From contig CBDFKY010000016.1 of the NCBI GenBank assembly GCA_965248995.1, positions 124,001-188,000 on the forward strand: a stretch of 64,000 bases of DNA, given 5' to 3'. Of the stretch, positions 18,222 through 25,880 are shown piece after piece (within the stretch, counting starts at the first letter, position 1; the number at the start of each line of letters is the position of its first letter). The translations under genes were made by a program, and so were the position numbers. The notes under the pieces are model-generated. The model searched no databases and was not told the origin of the DNA. It was given only the letters and a program-made list of their open reading frames with translations. Source of the stretch: CBDFKY01 sp965248995 (GTDB lineage Bacteria > Pseudomonadota > Alphaproteobacteria > Rickettsiales > UBA998).

Positions 18222-18338
18222 TTATCCTTGAGCGCCAGAAGCTTTGTTAAGTAAATCTTGTAAACTCATCACTCCAGGTTTTCTATCATCTGCGATACCG
18301 CTTAATTCATTACCTAGTGCATCACCTAATTCGCTCAT
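18222..18338 (-). CDS. 38-codon N-terminal part of the interrupted gene
   Basis: Starts MSELGDALGNELSGIADDRK and ends LLNKASGAQG before a TAA. The ATG has a strong Shine-Dalgarno (AGGGGA, about 6 nt upstream), in contrast to the downstream frame, which has no good initiation signal. This is the natural beginning of the gene; the larger downstream frame looks like its continuation after the stop. Just upstream lies a perfect 16-bp tandem repeat that could be its operator. Could also be a genuine small protein. Confidence 0.6.
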   Translation of the reverse strand: MSELGDALGNELSGIADDRKPGVMSLQDLLNKASGAQG

Positions 18339-18377
18339 AATCATTCCCCTGTTATTTACTGATTGCTTACTCTCAAT

Positions 18378-18409
18378 AAATAAAACTACCCTAAAATAAA
18401 ACTACCCTA
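18378..18409. repeat. Perfect 16-bp tandem duplication upstream of the interrupted gene
   Basis: The unit AAATAAAACTACCCTA occurs twice, head to tail with no spacer, in an AT-rich intergenic gap of about 120 bases. Read on the minus strand it is TAGGGTAGTTTTATTT twice, 40-70 bases before the gene's Shine-Dalgarno. A duplicated site of this size and position suggests a regulator binding site overlapping the promoter; no -35/-10 pair is certain. Confidence 0.7.
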
Positions 18410-18456
18410 ATTTTATTACGAATTAATTACCTTTAAACTATTTTTAATAATATTAA

Positions 18457-19152
18457 TTAAATATTAAAGTAATCCGCTGCTCTTAAAAGAGTAATGCTTG
18501 TGGCGGCGATGATGAGATGGTCGTGAATCCGGATATTGAGAGGTCGTCCGGCATCGCATAATGTACGCGTCATATCAATGTCTGCCTTACTGGGGGTCGG
18601 ATCACCGCTTGGATGGTTGTGGGCCAGAATCAATGCGGAAGCGCCCATTTCCAACGCCCGCTTCATCACTTCACGGGGATACACGGGCGTATGGTCTACC
18701 GTTCCCGTCTGCTGCACCTCATCCGCCATCAGGATATTTTTGTTGTTCAAAAAAAGGATGCGGAATTCTTCCTTGACGTTGCTGCCCATCGTCAGGCGGC
18801 AATAATCCAGCAGGGACGTCCAGGAATTGATGATCGGACGCTCGTCCAACTGATCGCGCAGCAGATGATGACAGCTTGCCTCAATGATCTTCAGCGTGGC
18901 GATGACGGCGTCTCCCACGCCTTCCATGTCTCTCAGTTGCGGCTCGGGCGCCTGGATGACGTTGGCGAAACCGCCGTATTTTTTAAGCAGGGCCTTGGCT
19001 AAGGGTTTGACGTCGCCACGCGGTTTGGCGGCGAATAGGATCATCTCCAGCAGTTCATAATCCGCGACCGCACCCGCACCGCCTTTCAGAAACCGCTCAC
19101 GCAGCCGTGAACGATGGCCTGACGCATCCGGATTAAGTGCAGGCTTCGGCAT
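18457..19152 (-). CDS. radC: RadC/MPN (JAMM) family protein
   Basis: A 231-residue RadC protein. The N-terminal helix-hairpin-helix part (D-Y-E-L-L-E-M-I-L-F, M-E-G-V-G-D-A) is followed by the JAMM-type metalloprotease-like core: an upstream Glu in KEEFRIL near residue 129 and the metal motif AHNHPSGDPTPSKAD at 177-191, complete with both His and the Asp. Despite the name, the family's role in DNA repair is not established. Family identification is secure; function is not. It lies beside the accessory module but has ordinary base composition. Confidence 0.92.
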   Translation of the reverse strand: MPKPALNPDASGHRSRLRERFLKGGAGAVADYELLEMILFAAKPRGDVKPLAKALLKKYGGFANVIQAPEPQLRDMEGVGDAVIATLKIIEASCHHLLRDQLDERPIINSWTSLLDYCRLTMGSNVKEEFRILFLNNKNILMADEVQQTGTVDHTPVYPREVMKRALEMGASALILAHNHPSGDPTPSKADIDMTRTLCDAGRPLNIRIHDHLIIAATSITLLRAADYFNI

Positions 19153-19244
19153 AGATGCCTTCAGGTTGAGTTTGCATTTCCATGTGAGACGTTTTATATC
19201 ATTCTTTTTTCCGTTCTTGAAGCACTCAAATCTCGACTCTCTCC

Positions 19245-19733
19245 ATGTCTCTACACATTACACCTCAGGTCGGAATCATCATGGGCAGCACTTCCGATGC
19301 GCCAACCATGAAATATGCGGCGGACGTGCTTGGCGAGCTGGGGGTGGCCTATGAGATTAAAGTGGTCTCCGCACACCGTACGCCTGAGAGAATGTTCCGT
19401 TACGCCAAGGAAGCGGAATCGCGGGGCCTGAGCGTGATCATCGCGGGAGCGGGTGGCGCGGCGCATCTGCCGGGAATGGTGGCGGCGCTTACCTGCCTGC
19501 CGGTACTCGGCGTGCCGGTGCGGGGCCGCACGCTGGACGGAATGGACAGCCTCTTTTCCATCGTACAGATGCCCAAAGGAATCCCCGTGGGTACGCTGGC
19601 GGTAGGGGAGGCCGGTGCCCTGAATGCGGGATTACTGGCGGCTTCCATTCTGGCGCTGAATGATGTCCCTCTCAAAGAAGCGTTGAAAGCCTACCGCACG
19701 CGCCAGACAGAAAGTGTTCCCGATGCGCCCTGA
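19245..19733 (+). CDS. purE: N5-carboxyaminoimidazole ribonucleotide mutase
   Basis: Class I PurE, converting N5-CAIR to CAIR in purine biosynthesis. The sequence shows GIIMGSTSDAPTM with the CO2/phosphate-binding Ser-Asp, VVSAHRTPERM with the catalytic His, IIAGAGGAAHLPGM and GVPVRGRTLDGMDSLFSIVQ, all in family order over 162 aa. It overlaps the start of purK by 11 bases, so the two act and are translated together. The ATG at 19245 matches the family N-terminus; no strong Shine-Dalgarno precedes it. Confidence 0.97.
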   Translation: MSLHITPQVGIIMGSTSDAPTMKYAADVLGELGVAYEIKVVSAHRTPERMFRYAKEAESRGLSVIIAGAGGAAHLPGMVAALTCLPVLGVPVRGRTLDGMDSLFSIVQMPKGIPVGTLAVGEAGALNAGLLAASILALNDVPLKEALKAYRTRQTESVPDAP

Positions 19734-20802
19734 TACCGCTATCCTGTCTGCGGGCGCTACCATCGGGATCGTCGGCGGTGGTCAGCTGGGGCGAATGCTG
19801 GCGATGAGCGCGCTTCAGCATGGGTTTCACACGCATGTTTATTCCTGTGATTCGCTTTTTCCGGCGGCGGAAGTTGCAACCCATACGACGGTGGCGGCTT
19901 ATGAAGATACGTCTGCGCTGGCACGGTTCGCCGCTTCGGTCGATGTGGTGACCGTGGAATTTGAAAACGTTCCGGACAGCTGCGCCCGTTTTTTGGCGCG
20001 GAACGTACCTTTTTATCCTTCCGCCGAGTTATTCGCCATCTGCCAGAACCGGTTGAAAGAAAAAGAGTTTATCCAGGAATGCGGGGTACAGACTGCCAGG
20101 TATGTTTTTGCGGATTCGCTGAACGGATTGAAAGAAGCGGTGAGTGAATTAGATGTTCCCTGCATCGCGAAACACGTGACGCAAGGTTACGATGGCAAGG
20201 GCCAGCGGATGATTCATTACCTGGAAACCTGTGCGGACGTATGGCATCAGCTCGCGGAAAAGCCGCTGATCGTCGAAGCGGTGGTGCCTTTTGCCTGCGA
20301 AGCCTCCATTCTCATCGCGCGCAACCGTCAAGGGCAGATGGAAATGTTCCCGATTGCCCGCAACGATCATACCGGCGGTATTCTCAGACAAAGCACGGTG
20401 CCTTCCGCTATAGGCGAAACCGCCGCCGCGCATATGCGGCGCATTGCGACGGACATCGCGGTAAAGGCCGATCTGATCGGGTTACTGGCGATCGAATGTT
20501 TCATTCTGGAAAATGATGAGGTGCTCGTCAATGAAATGGCGGCCCGCCCGCATAACAGCGGCCACTGGACGATGCAGGGCTGCAGCTTAAGCCAGTTCGA
20601 TATGCTGATCCGGGTATGCGCCGGTCTGCCGCTGCCGACGCCTGAGTTGCTATTTGCGACAACCATGCATAATCTGATAGGCGAGGAAGCGAAACATACC
20701 GGCGTATGGCTGGATAATCCGCATGCAACGCTGCATCTTTACGGAAAGGACGGTTACCGGGACGGCCGCAAGATGGGGCATGTGAATGTGATTTATCCTT
20801 AA
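19723..20802 (+). CDS. purK: N5-carboxyaminoimidazole ribonucleotide synthase
   Basis: ATP-grasp enzyme that carboxylates AIR to N5-CAIR, the substrate of PurE encoded just upstream. Signature segments: GIVGGGQLGRMLAMSA at the N-terminus, VTVEFENVP, the ATP-grasp lysine/loop in KHVTQGYDGKGQ, and VNEMAARPHNSGHWTMQGC near the C-terminus. The ATG at 19723 inside the purE end is preferred to a GTG three codons earlier; 359 aa is normal. Followed by a gap of 255 bases with a palindromic element. Confidence 0.96.
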   Translation: MRPDTAILSAGATIGIVGGGQLGRMLAMSALQHGFHTHVYSCDSLFPAAEVATHTTVAAYEDTSALARFAASVDVVTVEFENVPDSCARFLARNVPFYPSAELFAICQNRLKEKEFIQECGVQTARYVFADSLNGLKEAVSELDVPCIAKHVTQGYDGKGQRMIHYLETCADVWHQLAEKPLIVEAVVPFACEASILIARNRQGQMEMFPIARNDHTGGILRQSTVPSAIGETAAAHMRRIATDIAVKADLIGLLAIECFILENDEVLVNEMAARPHNSGHWTMQGCSLSQFDMLIRVCAGLPLPTPELLFATTMHNLIGEEAKHTGVWLDNPHATLHLYGKDGYRDGRKMGHVNVIYP

Positions 20803-20815
20803 GCGAAATCCTTAT

Positions 20816-20847
20816 CCAAGCAAAAATCCCCTGAATTTTTTGTTTGG
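20816..20847 (+). terminator. Weak terminator-like hairpin after purK
   Basis: CCAAGCAAAAAT and ATTTTTTGTTTGG form an imperfect stem around a CCCCTGA loop 13 bases after the purK stop. It lacks a strong GC stem, so termination there is only possible. Confidence 0.3.
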
Positions 20848-20873
20848 ACGGGACGACCATAACCATGGAAGCG

Positions 20874-20935
20874 ATAGTGCTTTTTCAAAAAAACGGGTAG
20901 CTCTTAACGGGTTATTATTTTTTTGAAAGCACTAT
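20874..20935. repeat. 62-bp imperfect palindrome (element A)
   Basis: Outer arms ATAGTGCTTTTTCAAAAAAA and TTTTTTTGAAAGCACTAT are inverse complements apart from a 2-base gap, enclosing a 25-base centre with two CGGG blocks. The right end carries a perfect TATAAT (20933-20938), 5 nt before a 6-codon ATG ORF. The outer ends (ATAGTG...CACTAT) match those of element C at 24964, indicating a repeated palindromic family rather than a simple terminator. Confidence 0.65.
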
Positions 20936-21057
20936 AATAGTGTATGATAAAAATAATGCGGTGAGTATAAAGCGCACCATCTTAATCCATTGCGTTTTGT
21001 GTGAGTTTCTTTAATGAGTACGTATGATGACGATTTTTATGAGACGGGTCTTTAGCG

Positions 21058-22842
21058 ATGAGTGATGCGAACGACGAAATATCACCTTTTGGAAAGGATG
21101 CGGGGGATGGGACCGATATCCCCGCTATGCCGAGTCTTTCGGATATTCCGAAACCTCCGTTACGTCGCGATTTTTCAACTATGCCCGCTTCCGAAACTCA
21201 AGCCGAAAACGGTAATGCACCCGCGGTACCCGCTCCGCCGCCGCCTCCACGACCTGACATGGCCCCGAATCGTCCGGTATTTGCTTCCCCGATGCCCCCG
21301 GTTTCCCCCTTGCCGGAGCAAATACCCTCTCCTCCAAAACCTCCGGCGATGATGCCTCCGCCACCACCACCTCCGGCCATGCCGAATACTCAGGAAACAC
21401 CGGTTGCCGCACCTGTGCAGGCTGCACCTCTGCCTCCGGTTTCTCTGCCGGTTGAGCCCCCCGTCGCTGTTCCGGTTACGGAGCCGTTGATGGAAATGAA
21501 GGAAACCGAATCCGCAATACCTGCCATCGCAGTTTCCGATGCATCCCCTTCCGACATCTTTTCGGAACCTGAAGCGGAGGAACCGGTTACTCGGAAAGCG
21601 GAGCAATGGGAGCCTGAAAAGGAAACGGAACGTCTGGTGCCGGAAGAGCCTTCCTATACTCCGCCGGCGCCTCCGCCGTTTCCCTCTTCACAATCCTCTG
21701 CGGGTGGCGCTACGGCGATCAATCAGGGCGTCTTCGATGAAGTGCTCCGCCAGCATGACGCCTGGCTGAAAACGGATGGAAAGGAAGGAAGGCGGGCGAA
21801 TCTCTATGGTCTGGACCTGACGCAGATCGATTTCACCCATGCCGACCTGCAACAGGCGAATCTGCGTGGAGCGATACTCGACGGCGTCGACCTGAGCGGC
21901 GCTCTGCTCAACGATGCGGACCTGACCGAAGCCAGCCTCCAGGGATGCCGTGCGACAGGGGCGAACTGGTTACGGGTGAACCTCGCTTCAGCGACGTTGC
22001 AGCGCTCCGTTCTGGATAACATCAACTTCTCTTTCGCCAATGCGATCGGCGCGAACTTTTCGGAAGCGAGTCTGAAAGGAGCCGTGCTGCAGCAGGTCAA
22101 TCTGCGCGAAGCGTCATTGGTCGCGGTGGATTTCACTGATGCGGATATGAGCGAAGCGGTCTGCCGCGGAGCGGACGCGACGAGGGCACGATTCATCCGC
22201 ACGGTCATGACCCGCGCCGACATGCGGGAGAGTTTATGCGTGGGGTGCGAATTCGTGGAAGCGTCCATGCAGGGCGTCAATTTCCGTAACGCCAAGTTCG
22301 ACAATACCCCTTTCAGCTATTCGGATTTTTCCGTCGCGGTAGACATTTCCCTTGAATATCAAAGCGTCGGTTTTCAGGTGGAAAAAGAAAACATTCAGCA
22401 GGAAAAGCACGAACTGAAGCAGATGCAGGCGTCCGTCCAGCAGAAACAGGCGGAAGTCATGGAAATGAAGCTGCAGATGGAAGAACAGCGCAACCTGATG
22501 CTGTCCCTGAAAGCAGATGAAACCATTTACATCGGTGGACTGGAAAAAATCCGCGGGCGCATGAAAATCGTGCGCGGCGTCTGGCTATCAGTACTCGTAC
22601 TGTTACTGGCCGCCACAGGACTGACGATCGCTTCCATGTCGCTCGACCAGTTGAACGTCGTTGAGCTGGGCGTGGTATTCATCGTGCCGGTCTGCATCCT
22701 GCTGTTGATTCTTTTTACGCTCGGGCAGATTTCCGCCGCTTTGAAACGGGTGGGACATCATTCCATGATCCGCGAGCGCAAGATCGCCAGTCTGCAGCAA
22801 AACAGCGAACTTACCGGCAGAAAGCTCGTCGAAGCGCCTTAA
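21058..22842 (+). CDS. Pentapeptide-repeat protein with Pro-rich N-terminus and membrane-anchored C-terminus
   Basis: A 594-residue protein with four visible parts. Residues 1-220 are disordered, rich in Pro and acidic residues, with runs such as PPPPPPPAM. Residues about 245-430 are pentapeptide repeats of the A(D/N)LxxA type (ADLQQANLRGAILDGVDLSG and similar), forming a right-handed beta helix. Residues 440-500 are a Gln/Glu-rich coiled coil. Residues about 510-570 contain two transmembrane helices (LSVLVLLLAATGLTIASM and GVVFIVPVCILLLILF), and a basic tail ends the protein. Tail-anchored architecture suggests a membrane scaffold; partners are unknown. It is monocistronic or leads into the LOG gene 34 bases on. 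Confidence 0.8.
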   Translation: MSDANDEISPFGKDAGDGTDIPAMPSLSDIPKPPLRRDFSTMPASETQAENGNAPAVPAPPPPPRPDMAPNRPVFASPMPPVSPLPEQIPSPPKPPAMMPPPPPPPAMPNTQETPVAAPVQAAPLPPVSLPVEPPVAVPVTEPLMEMKETESAIPAIAVSDASPSDIFSEPEAEEPVTRKAEQWEPEKETERLVPEEPSYTPPAPPPFPSSQSSAGGATAINQGVFDEVLRQHDAWLKTDGKEGRRANLYGLDLTQIDFTHADLQQANLRGAILDGVDLSGALLNDADLTEASLQGCRATGANWLRVNLASATLQRSVLDNINFSFANAIGANFSEASLKGAVLQQVNLREASLVAVDFTDADMSEAVCRGADATRARFIRTVMTRADMRESLCVGCEFVEASMQGVNFRNAKFDNTPFSYSDFSVAVDISLEYQSVGFQVEKENIQQEKHELKQMQASVQQKQAEVMEMKLQMEEQRNLMLSLKADETIYIGGLEKIRGRMKIVRGVWLSVLVLLLAATGLTIASMSLDQLNVVELGVVFIVPVCILLLILFTLGQISAALKRVGHHSMIRERKIASLQQNSELTGRKLVEAP

Positions 22843-22876
22843 TAATTTCATATCATTGACCGGACCAATCTCACTT

Positions 22877-23440
22877 ATGACCAACAAAGAAGACGTCAAA
22901 AAATTCATCTGCGTATTTTGCGGAGCGCAGAACGCGGTACCGAAGCAACACCTGAAAGCGGGAGAAACATTCGGACTGGAAATGGCGAAGCGCCGACTGG
23001 GACTGGTGTATGGCGGAGGAGACTGCGGGGTGATGGGCGCCGTCGCCAATGCCGTGCTGGCAGGCGGGGGCTGGGTGACCGGCGTGTTCCCGGAGCATCT
23101 GCGCGTCATCGAGGAAGAACATAAGCATTTGAACGAAACCGTGATCGTCGATACGATGCATGCCCGCAAGCAGCTGATGTATAAACGCGCCGACGCCTTC
23201 ATCATCTTTCCCGGCGGATTCGGAACGCTGGATGAAACGTTCGAGATCCTTACCTGGAAACAGATCGGCCTGCACGACAAGCCGATCATCATTTTCAACC
23301 ATGAGGGATACTGGAATCATCTGGTTTCATTGTTTGACACCATCATTGAGACAGGCTTCGCCACGAGCGTTACCCGCAGCATGTTTGAAGTGGTGGATTC
23401 CATGGAAGCATTGCTGGGGCGGGTGGAGCAACTCTATTAA
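22877..23440 (+). CDS. LOG-family protein (TIGR00730)
   Basis: A Rossmann-fold protein of the LOG (lonely guy) family, whose characterised members are cytokinin riboside 5'-monophosphate phosphoribohydrolases that cleave nucleotide monophosphates; some are AMP nucleosidases. The diagnostic PGGFGTLDE and the preceding MHARKQLMY (M-x-x-R-K) are present, with VYGGGDCGVMGAVA at the nucleotide site. The ATG at 22877 (MTNKEDVKKFICVFCGA) fits the family; a TTG seven codons earlier is open but unlikely. 187 aa. Its last codons overlap the proposed ATT start of the ATP12 gene. Confidence 0.92.
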   Translation: MTNKEDVKKFICVFCGAQNAVPKQHLKAGETFGLEMAKRRLGLVYGGGDCGVMGAVANAVLAGGGWVTGVFPEHLRVIEEEHKHLNETVIVDTMHARKQLMYKRADAFIIFPGGFGTLDETFEILTWKQIGLHDKPIIIFNHEGYWNHLVSLFDTIIETGFATSVTRSMFEVVDSMEALLGRVEQLY

Positions 23441-24152
23441 ACAGGCGTCAAGACGGGCTTATGTGTCCGCTACGATAGGAGTGGAGGGTAATCTCCTGCT
23501 TGACGACAAGCCTGCCTTAACTCCGGTAGGCAACGTGCTGACGCATTCTTCAACCGTTCTGATGAGAAATGTCTGCTACGAATGGTCAATTCAGGAAAAA
23601 AATATCGATTTCCAATCGATGCCTTTGACAAGACTATTGATCAGTACGCTGGATTGTACCGAAGCCGAGATCATCGGTCTTAAGAAAAATATCGTAAATT
23701 ATGCCGAGGGCGATACGTTACGCTACCACGCACCGGAAGATTCCGCCTTATGCAAAACACAGAAAGACCTATGGCGGCCTTGGCTGGAATGGGCGGTCCG
23801 CCATTTTCCGGCTGACTGGACGGTGGCTCACGGAATTATGCCTTTATCCGAATCAGCGGGTGTAGTGGACAGCGTTACCGCATGGCTTGAACAACGCAGT
23901 TCTGAAAATCTGATCGCCCTGTATGCGGCCTCCCAGATGCTGGGATCATTCATCATGGCGGCCGCTCTGGTGCTGGACGCCTGTAGCCCTATGCAGGCAA
24001 TGGAATGTGCATGGCTGGAGCGGGATCATCAGATGCAGACCTGGGGGGAGGAAAAAGAGCTGCGGCACGCGCGTGATGCGGCCTTGGTGGAAATGGAGGC
24101 TATTCATCGTTTTATTCGCCTGACCCGTCATCCCGCACCCGCTTTGCGATAG
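23436..24152 (+). CDS. ATP12-family F1-ATPase assembly chaperone, apparent ATT start
   Basis: Alphaproteobacterial/mitochondrial ATP12 proteins assist assembly of the F1 alpha subunit. The product shows LLDDKPALTPVGN, DFQSMPLTRLLISTLD (the M-P-L-T-R hallmark), LRYHAPEDSALC, WRPWLEWA, GIMPLSESAG, QMLGSFIMAAALV and C-A-W-L-E-R-D-x-Q-x-x-x-W-G-E-E, covering the family from end to end. No ATG or TTG lies in frame before these conserved parts. An ATT at 23436, overlapping the LOG stop, gives an N-terminus (I/M)KQASRRAYVSATI of the right length and has GGAG 7 nt upstream; a GTG at 23463 is the alternative but lacks a Shine-Dalgarno. 238 aa with the ATT start. The 3' end overlaps comF convergently. 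Confidence 0.85.
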   Translation: MKQASRRAYVSATIGVEGNLLLDDKPALTPVGNVLTHSSTVLMRNVCYEWSIQEKNIDFQSMPLTRLLISTLDCTEAEIIGLKKNIVNYAEGDTLRYHAPEDSALCKTQKDLWRPWLEWAVRHFPADWTVAHGIMPLSESAGVVDSVTAWLEQRSSENLIALYAASQMLGSFIMAAALVLDACSPMQAMECAWLERDHQMQTWGEEKELRHARDAALVEMEAIHRFIRLTRHPAPALR

Positions 24153-24891
24153 TAAGTATTCCGACCCAAGCGGCGCCTGCATCCTTCAGTGCGGCAGTGC
24201 AGGCATTGAGCGTTGCGCCCGTAGTGACGACGTCATCGATCAACAGGATGCGCGCCTGTCGAACCATTTCGGTATGGCGCTCGTTTACACAGAAAGCCGC
24301 TTTCATATTGGCCTGCCGTTCTTTTTGGGAAAGAAGGGCTTGGGGCGGAGTATGGCGGCGACGTCTGAGAAGATGAGGAACCAGTTTTATTTCCTGTCGC
24401 AGCGGGCGATGCAGGTGCAGGGCGAGCAGCATCGACTGATTATACCGGCGGTGCACGAACCGCCGGTAATGGAGGGGAACGGGCGCGATGATCTCCGCCT
24501 GTTCGATCAGCGCGGCACCTTGACCCCGCATGATGTTCGCGAGGTAGGGAGCCAGATGAGTATGGTCGCCATATTTCAATTTTCGCACCAGTCTGGCGCT
24601 GCGCGCATCATACTGCCAGATCGCTTTCGCGGCGTCATAAAGCGGCGGGGAGATGATGCAGGACGGACAGGGCGTTTCCGCCCAGTCCATGGCATATTCA
24701 AAGGGATGGCCGCAGCGTTCGCAGAAAGGGGCGCTTATCATATGCATGGCGTTGAAGCAGGCGGCGCACAGCGTCGCGCCCATATCCGTAGCGGACTGGC
24801 AGACGGGACAGCTCGGCGGGAAAAAAAGATTACCCGCGCCGATCCGCATCACCGTAAACGCGTCGGACAAGCGGCTGGTGAAAAAATCCAT
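24112..24891 (-). CDS. comF: ComF-family phosphoribosyltransferase-like protein
   Basis: ComF proteins combine an N-terminal zinc-binding region and a PRTase domain and are needed for DNA uptake in competent bacteria; many other bacteria carry them without known competence. Cysteines at 28, 31, 42, 45, 57, 60, 75 and 78 form two zinc knuckles, and the C-terminus has YNQSMLLA and the PRPP-binding ILLIDDVVTTGAT. 259 aa. The ATG has no Shine-Dalgarno; a perfect TATAAT on the minus strand (24902-24897) ends 5 nt upstream, again start-proximal. It overlaps the ATP12 gene at its 3' end by 41 bases. Confidence 0.9.
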   Translation of the reverse strand: MDFFTSRLSDAFTVMRIGAGNLFFPPSCPVCQSATDMGATLCAACFNAMHMISAPFCERCGHPFEYAMDWAETPCPSCIISPPLYDAAKAIWQYDARSARLVRKLKYGDHTHLAPYLANIMRGQGAALIEQAEIIAPVPLHYRRFVHRRYNQSMLLALHLHRPLRQEIKLVPHLLRRRRHTPPQALLSQKERQANMKAAFCVNERHTEMVRQARILLIDDVVTTGATLNACTAALKDAGAAWVGILTIAKRVRDDGSGE

Positions 24892-24899
24892 GATGTATT

Positions 24900-24950
24900 A
24901 TAGTCATTCCGATTAAAAACCGTACGGTTTTTGTCGGATAAAATGACTAT
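24900..24950. repeat. 51-bp palindrome (element B)
   Basis: Outer arms ATAGTCATT and AATGACTAT are perfect inverse complements; inside them CCGA/TCGG pair, and the centre AAAAACCGTACGGTTTTT is a perfect 18-bp palindrome. It lies in the divergent gap between comF and the methyltransferase gene, so it is not a terminator. The core CCGTACGG is shared with element C 14 bases away. The left end overlaps a TATAAT facing comF. Confidence 0.75.
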
Positions 24951-24963
24951 AACCATATATTTT

Positions 24964-25014
24964 ATAGTGTTTTTAACCGAAAATTTCCGTACGGAAATTA
25001 TTCGGAAACACTAT
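24964..25014. repeat. 51-bp palindrome (element C)
   Basis: Outer arms ATAGTGTTT and AAACACTAT pair perfectly, then CCGA/TCGG, and the centre AATTTCCGTACGGAAATT is a perfect 18-bp palindrome. Same length, same nested layout and same CCGTACGG core as element B, and same outer ends as element A. Its right end provides a TATATA 6 nt before the ATG of the downstream methyltransferase. Confidence 0.75.
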
Positions 25015-25025
25015 ATATAAGCGTC

Positions 25026-25880
25026 ATGTCCCCACCTGAACAGCTTTTTGACCGTCCGAGGTATCGCCGACAAAGGGAGCGAAGCGCAACAACCTTTCCG
25101 GCACATGATTTCCTGCATCGCATCGCCGAAGAATCCGTTCTGGAAAGGCTGGATGTCATAGATCGCGTCTTTGAGAACAGCCTGATCATCGGTGCGGCAA
25201 GTGGGAGTTTTTCCGATCATCCAAAGTTGAAACGCTGTATCTACGCGGACATGGCCTCGCAACGTCTGCCGGAGAATACTTCCCACCGCCTATTGATGGA
25301 TGAGGAATGGCTGCCGTTCCGTGAAGCATCACTGGATGCTATTTTCGGTATCCTGACATTCCACCATGTCAACGATGTGGTAGGGGCGCTCATCCAGATG
25401 CATACCGCGTTGAAACCGGACGGCCTGATGATTCTGGTCACGGCTGGCGCCCGTACCCTTATCGAGCTACGAAGTGCCTTCGCTATGGCGGAGGCGGAGT
25501 TAAAAGGAGGCGTCAGCCCCCATATCAGCCCGTTCATGGACGTGCGGGACGCGGGCGCGCTCCTGCAACGCGCCGGCTTCGCCCTGCCGGTGGCGGACAA
25601 TGAAATTCTGAATTTGAGTTATGAGCATTTCGCCACGTTGCACCGGGAGCTGAGGCAGGCAGGAGAGGGAAATATTCTAAACGGACGCTTACGCCACTCT
25701 ACGACCGTCGCCTTATTTCAAAAAACGGAGAATATCTACAAGGAACATTTTTCCACCAATGAAGGAAACTTGGCCGGTACTGCGGAACTGCTGTTCCTTA
25801 CCGGATGGAAACCGCATGAGTCCCAGCAAAAACCTTCGGCGCGAGGGAGTGGGCAGATACTTCTTACGGACGTTTTCTGA
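25026..25880 (+). CDS. NDUFAF5/BioC-like class I SAM methyltransferase
   Basis: A 284-residue protein of the alphaproteobacterial group related to mitochondrial NDUFAF5, a complex I assembly factor that hydroxylates an arginine of the NDUFS7 subunit. The family layout is clear: an N-terminal LFDRPRYRRQRERSA, a SAM fold with L-P-F-R-E-A-S-L-D-A-I-F and HVNDVVGALIQMHTALKPDG, then the characteristic GGVSPHISPFMDVRDAGALL, RAGFALPVADNE and the C-terminal TGWKPHESQQKP. Motif I reads GAASGSFS, departing from the usual acidic-Gly pattern, as is common in this group. No Shine-Dalgarno; a TATATA at the end of palindrome C lies 6 nt upstream of the ATG. Function in complex I is inferred. Confidence 0.85.
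   Translation: MSPPEQLFDRPRYRRQRERSATTFPAHDFLHRIAEESVLERLDVIDRVFENSLIIGAASGSFSDHPKLKRCIYADMASQRLPENTSHRLLMDEEWLPFREASLDAIFGILTFHHVNDVVGALIQMHTALKPDGLMILVTAGARTLIELRSAFAMAEAELKGGVSPHISPFMDVRDAGALLQRAGFALPVADNEILNLSYEHFATLHRELRQAGEGNILNGRLRHSTTVALFQKTENIYKEHFSTNEGNLAGTAELLFLTGWKPHESQQKPSARGSGQILLTDVF

Noticed and set aside
18457..19152. radC as part of a mobile-element anti-restriction module
   Set aside because: Composition and neighbours are ordinary; it has the full chromosomal-type N-terminal domain.
20944..20964. Six-codon ORF after palindrome A as a leader peptide
   Set aside because: Too short, and no runs of regulatory codons or an attenuator are evident before the pentapeptide gene.
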